NCBI GenBank assembly: GCA_010279815.1
Contig: QEOQ01000640.1
Span: 1,198,778-1,262,777, forward strand
Direction: 5' to 3'
DNA length: 64,000 nucleotides
Source: Brachionus plicatilis
Lineage: Eukaryota; Rotifera; Eurotatoria; Ploima; Brachionidae
Below the pieces are notes generated by a model. It was not told where the DNA came from. It did not search any database and saw only the letters and a program-made list of their open reading frames with translations. This document shows, one piece after another, positions 60,779 through 64,000 of this stretch. The position numbers were made by a program, and so were the translations under genes. Each line of letters starts with the position of its first letter. The stretch's first letter is position 1.

Positions 60779-63220
60779 AAAACAGTATTTAGGGTTTAAT
60801 ACGCAAAAGCAAATAATTATTTTTCTTGGAATATTAGGTGAAAACGTACAAATTAGTCGCAAGACTTTGATCTCTAGTCAAGATTATAATTCAATCGGCT
60901 CATAGCGATATACAACAAATTCCTTACAATATTTAATTAATAAATTTAGGAAATTTTTTGTTAATAATTTATTCTGAATTTTTTATAAGAATTTATTTTA
61001 TACGAATAAAATTTTACAGTTTTTTTACTTATATTTTAGTTTTTCTAATCACATTTGATTTTTAATAAATTTTTTCTTTAGTTTGGCGCGGCTCTTTTTT
61101 ATTTGAACCAGACTGGATCATTAATATCGACATATTTTTGATTGACAGCCTTTATAATTTAATTTTGAATCTGCAAATAAATCAAACTTAAATATCTTAA
61201 AGAGTATTTTAATTTAATATCTCATTTTAGCTATTTTTGATGAAAAAAGTGAAAAAAGTTTTATTTATTTAATTTAATTATGTTTAATTATTTTTATTTA
61301 ATATTTTAAACAGAATTATAATATTAAAAAATGGGACTGAATTACTCTAATTTATAATAATTATGAGTTATGTTTAATTAAAAATAGAAACTGGAAACTT
61401 ACGAAACCCTAACTATTTTTAATTATCTTTTAAGTCTCTTATTTATTTTCAATAATGATCCATGCTAAATAATGATGATGGGTTTGAAGTTTAAGACCTA
61501 AGCATTAAATTCAAATTATCATTCCAAATTGAATGAATATGAAAGATATTTTTATGGACTGTGCAAAAAAAAATTCAAATTAAAAGAAATTTTTCAAAAT
61601 TGAAAAAAAATTAGCAAACGATTTTACATTTTATTTTATTCAATATTTATCGAAAATAAAAATATACAACTAAATTGATATTATATTATTTCAAAAAATA
61701 AAAATCGCTTAAAAAAATCATTCGACAAATTTTCTCAGAAAAATATCTTCGTAAAATCAACCTTAGAAAGAGGCAAAGACTAACTAATTAACTTTTGAAA
61801 AAATAAAGATGCTTTTTTAAATAATTCGATATAAAAATACTTCTAAGTTCTTTTTTATTTTATCTCTTCTAATACTATCTTTGGTTCTTTTTTCTAAATT
61901 TAATCCAAAAAATAATATATGGTATTTTAAATTTTCAATCATAAAGACATTTGATAGACATAATTGAATTTTGACGTGATTGGCACATTTCTTAATTTCA
62001 AGTTTTATTATAGTTTCAAGTTTATGTTGTTCTGGTAAATTAATAAGACAAATTGCCGTGTACTAATGCAAAGAGATTGAATAGAATAAAACATTGAAAA
62101 AGGTTTCAACTAACTTAAATTTTTTGTATTGATTTTATTAAAATTGTTTTTAAATTCTTATCTGCTAGTTTTTGATTCAAGTTTTAAAGGATCATTCATG
62201 CAAACTAATATATTTTTTACAGCATAAATTTCTTTTTTTCAACTTTTGAACAATTCACTTTTTCTAAAAACTGAATAAGTATTTATCACTTAATTTACTT
62301 TTTAATATCTTGTTAAAATTCATTCTCATAAAGTAAAAAAAAAATTATATTTATTTTATTTACCATAAAATAAGTAAATATGAATAAGATGAAACACAAA
62401 GCGAATTAGAAGTAGTTCTACTACTCATGCGGCAAAAATAAATTTAAACCTAAAAACTAGAGATTTATTTAATTTTCTAGTATTATCTAAATGAAAAATT
62501 CAAGTATATTTTATTAATTTTAAATTAAAGAAATCCAGCCTCAAAAACAAAAGATAAATTAACAGTGCGAAAAACGCCTGGCGAGATTAATTTTGTCTTT
62601 AGATCTATTTTAACAAAATATGAGATAAAATGAAGGAATCCGAGACGTAGGGAATTTGGTACAGCATATGTAATGAGCGTAATTGCTTAAATATTATTTA
62701 ATTTATTTTTAAATACTTGCTCTGAGATTTAGAAATGAAATTTTTTAATTTAATATTTAATTTTTAAAATAAAAACTTTTATCATTTTTTATTTATTAAG
62801 GGGAACAAAAAAAAATTTAATAAAAACATTGAATAAAATACAAACTTTAAATAAAGAAGAATCAAAAAAATACAAAAGTAAAATTGAATAAAACAAAAAG
62901 TTACACATTAGTCGAATTTGATTTAATTTATGTTGATAAAATATCTTCTCAAAAAAAAAGTTTATTGTAGATTCTAATCGTGAGCTCTTTTATTCGTCTA
63001 TCAAATAGAAAAAATGTTGGTTTTTCTGTGATTTAACTTTTGGCACTGTTTGTTCACTTATTGGTCCATACTAGTTCATCTACTATTTCCTATTTTAATA
63101 AATGATATGTTTGGATTAATAGAAAATAATTGAGAAACATTTTTGTGGTAATAAAAGCTTTAATTTAAACATTTTTAGATAAAAATTTTTGTTTTGAAGT
63201 TAGATTGAGAAGAAATTAAA
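60779..63220. other. Intergenic downstream of intersectin
   Basis: Very AT-rich, no conserved coding text on either strand and no clear repeat arms. It should include the intersectin 3' UTR and polyadenylation site; several AATAAA candidates exist and cannot be ranked by eye. Confidence 0.5.
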
Positions 63221-63223
63221 AAA

Positions 63224-64000
63224 CGGTGTTCCACAAAGGTCAGTCTTGGAACCACTACTTTTCTTAATCTATATTAATGGGTGATCGTTCAGTTAAATTG
63301 TTAAAATAATTATTTCAGAGTTATTTTCATAGAAATTTTTTTAAAGTGATAAAATAAAGAAAAATAATTCAAAAAAATTATTCATTTTTTATTAATAATT
63401 TCTCCTAATTTTACATTGACAATAAATTCATAAAATAATTAAAATTTTTCTTTAATCTACAAAAAACGAAAATTTATTTGAAAAAAATATTATTTCAAGA
63501 GTTAATAAAACGTAAAAGCATTTAAAATTTGTTTTAAAAAGCAATTTTAAATTTATTTTTTCTTCAATTTTTTTTTAAAGTTTATAACATAATGTTCTAT
63601 GAAAAAAAAATGGAAAAAAAATTTATGAGTATATTTCTATATAATATTTTTCTACTACAATTTATTTTAAGAGTTTTGTTTATTTTTTTATATTTTCTAT
63701 GAAATGACATATCATCACATTAATGATATGCCAGAAAAGCTATATCACTTTTGCAAGTTGTTCGGCAATGATAGCAAAATATTTTCAATTATATTGATAG
63801 GGAGATGATGCAAGATGACTTGAATAAATTGGTCAAATGGGCATCCGAGTGGCGAATGGTCTTCAATTTTGGTAAATGCAAGGTGATGCGAGTTGCTGAT
63901 ATAAAAAAAAATAACGTTCAAGTCGAGTCATAAAATATGTGCGACCAAGTATCTGGACAGATGCGTATTCTTGATGAATAATTTTCGGAAGAGATCCAGA
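63224..64000 (+). pseudogene. LINE (Jockey/CR1-group) reverse transcriptase, interrupted, runs off the window
   Basis: 63224-63279 encodes NGVPQRSVLEPLLFLIYIN, a palm motif (GVPQGS in active elements). After an insertion the frame resumes at 63719 with INDMPEKLYHFCKLFGNDSK, where the FADD catalytic box has become FGND, and then DLNKLVKWASEWRMVFNFGK and CKVMRV. Small frameshifts and stops follow. The fragment continues past the window end. Confidence 0.85.
63280..63718. mobile_element. 439-bp insertion in the LINE with 7-bp duplication
   Basis: ATTAATG is present on both sides (63273-63279 and 63719-63725), and removing the insert restores the LINE reading frame. The insert begins GGTGATCGTTCAG and is AT-rich without coding text. 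Clear terminal inverted repeats were not found. Confidence 0.65.

Overview
This is AT-rich nuclear DNA from an animal. Genes are split by many short AT-rich GT-AG introns and by a few long, repeat-filled ones. An intersectin gene, a Golgi PAP phosphatase, a PGAP5-type phosphoesterase and an SLC35G-like carrier place it in Metazoa. Base composition, gene style and the repeat load fit a rotifer such as Brachionus or another small spiralian, but that placement is an inference. There are no bacterial operons, rRNAs, tRNAs or CRISPR arrays.

Layout. 0-4 kb: a decayed Ty3/gypsy pol end inside an inverted repeat, and a cluster of tiny Pro/Val/Tyr-rich ORFs. 4.1-5.7 kb: one copy of a 1.6-1.7 kb dispersed repeat. 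5.7-6.9 kb (-): SLC35G-like transporter. 8.0-10.5 kb (-): a gene of about 21 exons, almost all micro-exons of 9-45 nt, every internal one a multiple of three and in phase 1; it encodes a tail-anchored helical protein. 12.5-16.4 kb (-): a fusion of a PH domain with an actin-fold protein. 18.1-20.6 kb (-): a four-exon MPPE1/PGAP5 gene. 22-31.9 kb: copies of the dispersed repeat, one split by a decayed element that carries a DUF3987-type primase/helicase-like gene and a KDZ-type (Zisupton-related) transposase. 32-37 kb: graveyard of Tigger/pogo, hAT, MULE and LINE fragments. 37.4-38.4 kb (-): BPNT2/gPAPP. 41.5-60.8 kb (+): a complete long-form intersectin, 22 coding exons and 1864 residues in one continuous frame, with LINE and foldback insertions in its introns and a 287-base assembly gap. 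61-64 kb: intergenic, ending in an interrupted LINE reverse transcriptase.

The host genes are not functionally linked as a set. Several act on the endomembrane system (GPI-anchor remodelling, Golgi sulfation by-product removal, clathrin endocytosis), which is probably coincidence. The points most worth following are the micro-exon gene with duplicated exon cassettes, the pairing of a DUF3987 protein with a KDZ transposase, the PH-actin fusion, and a decoy copy of an intersectin exon inside the preceding intron. Exon boundaries were deduced by eye from GT-AG sites, phase continuity and family similarity; no transcript data were available.
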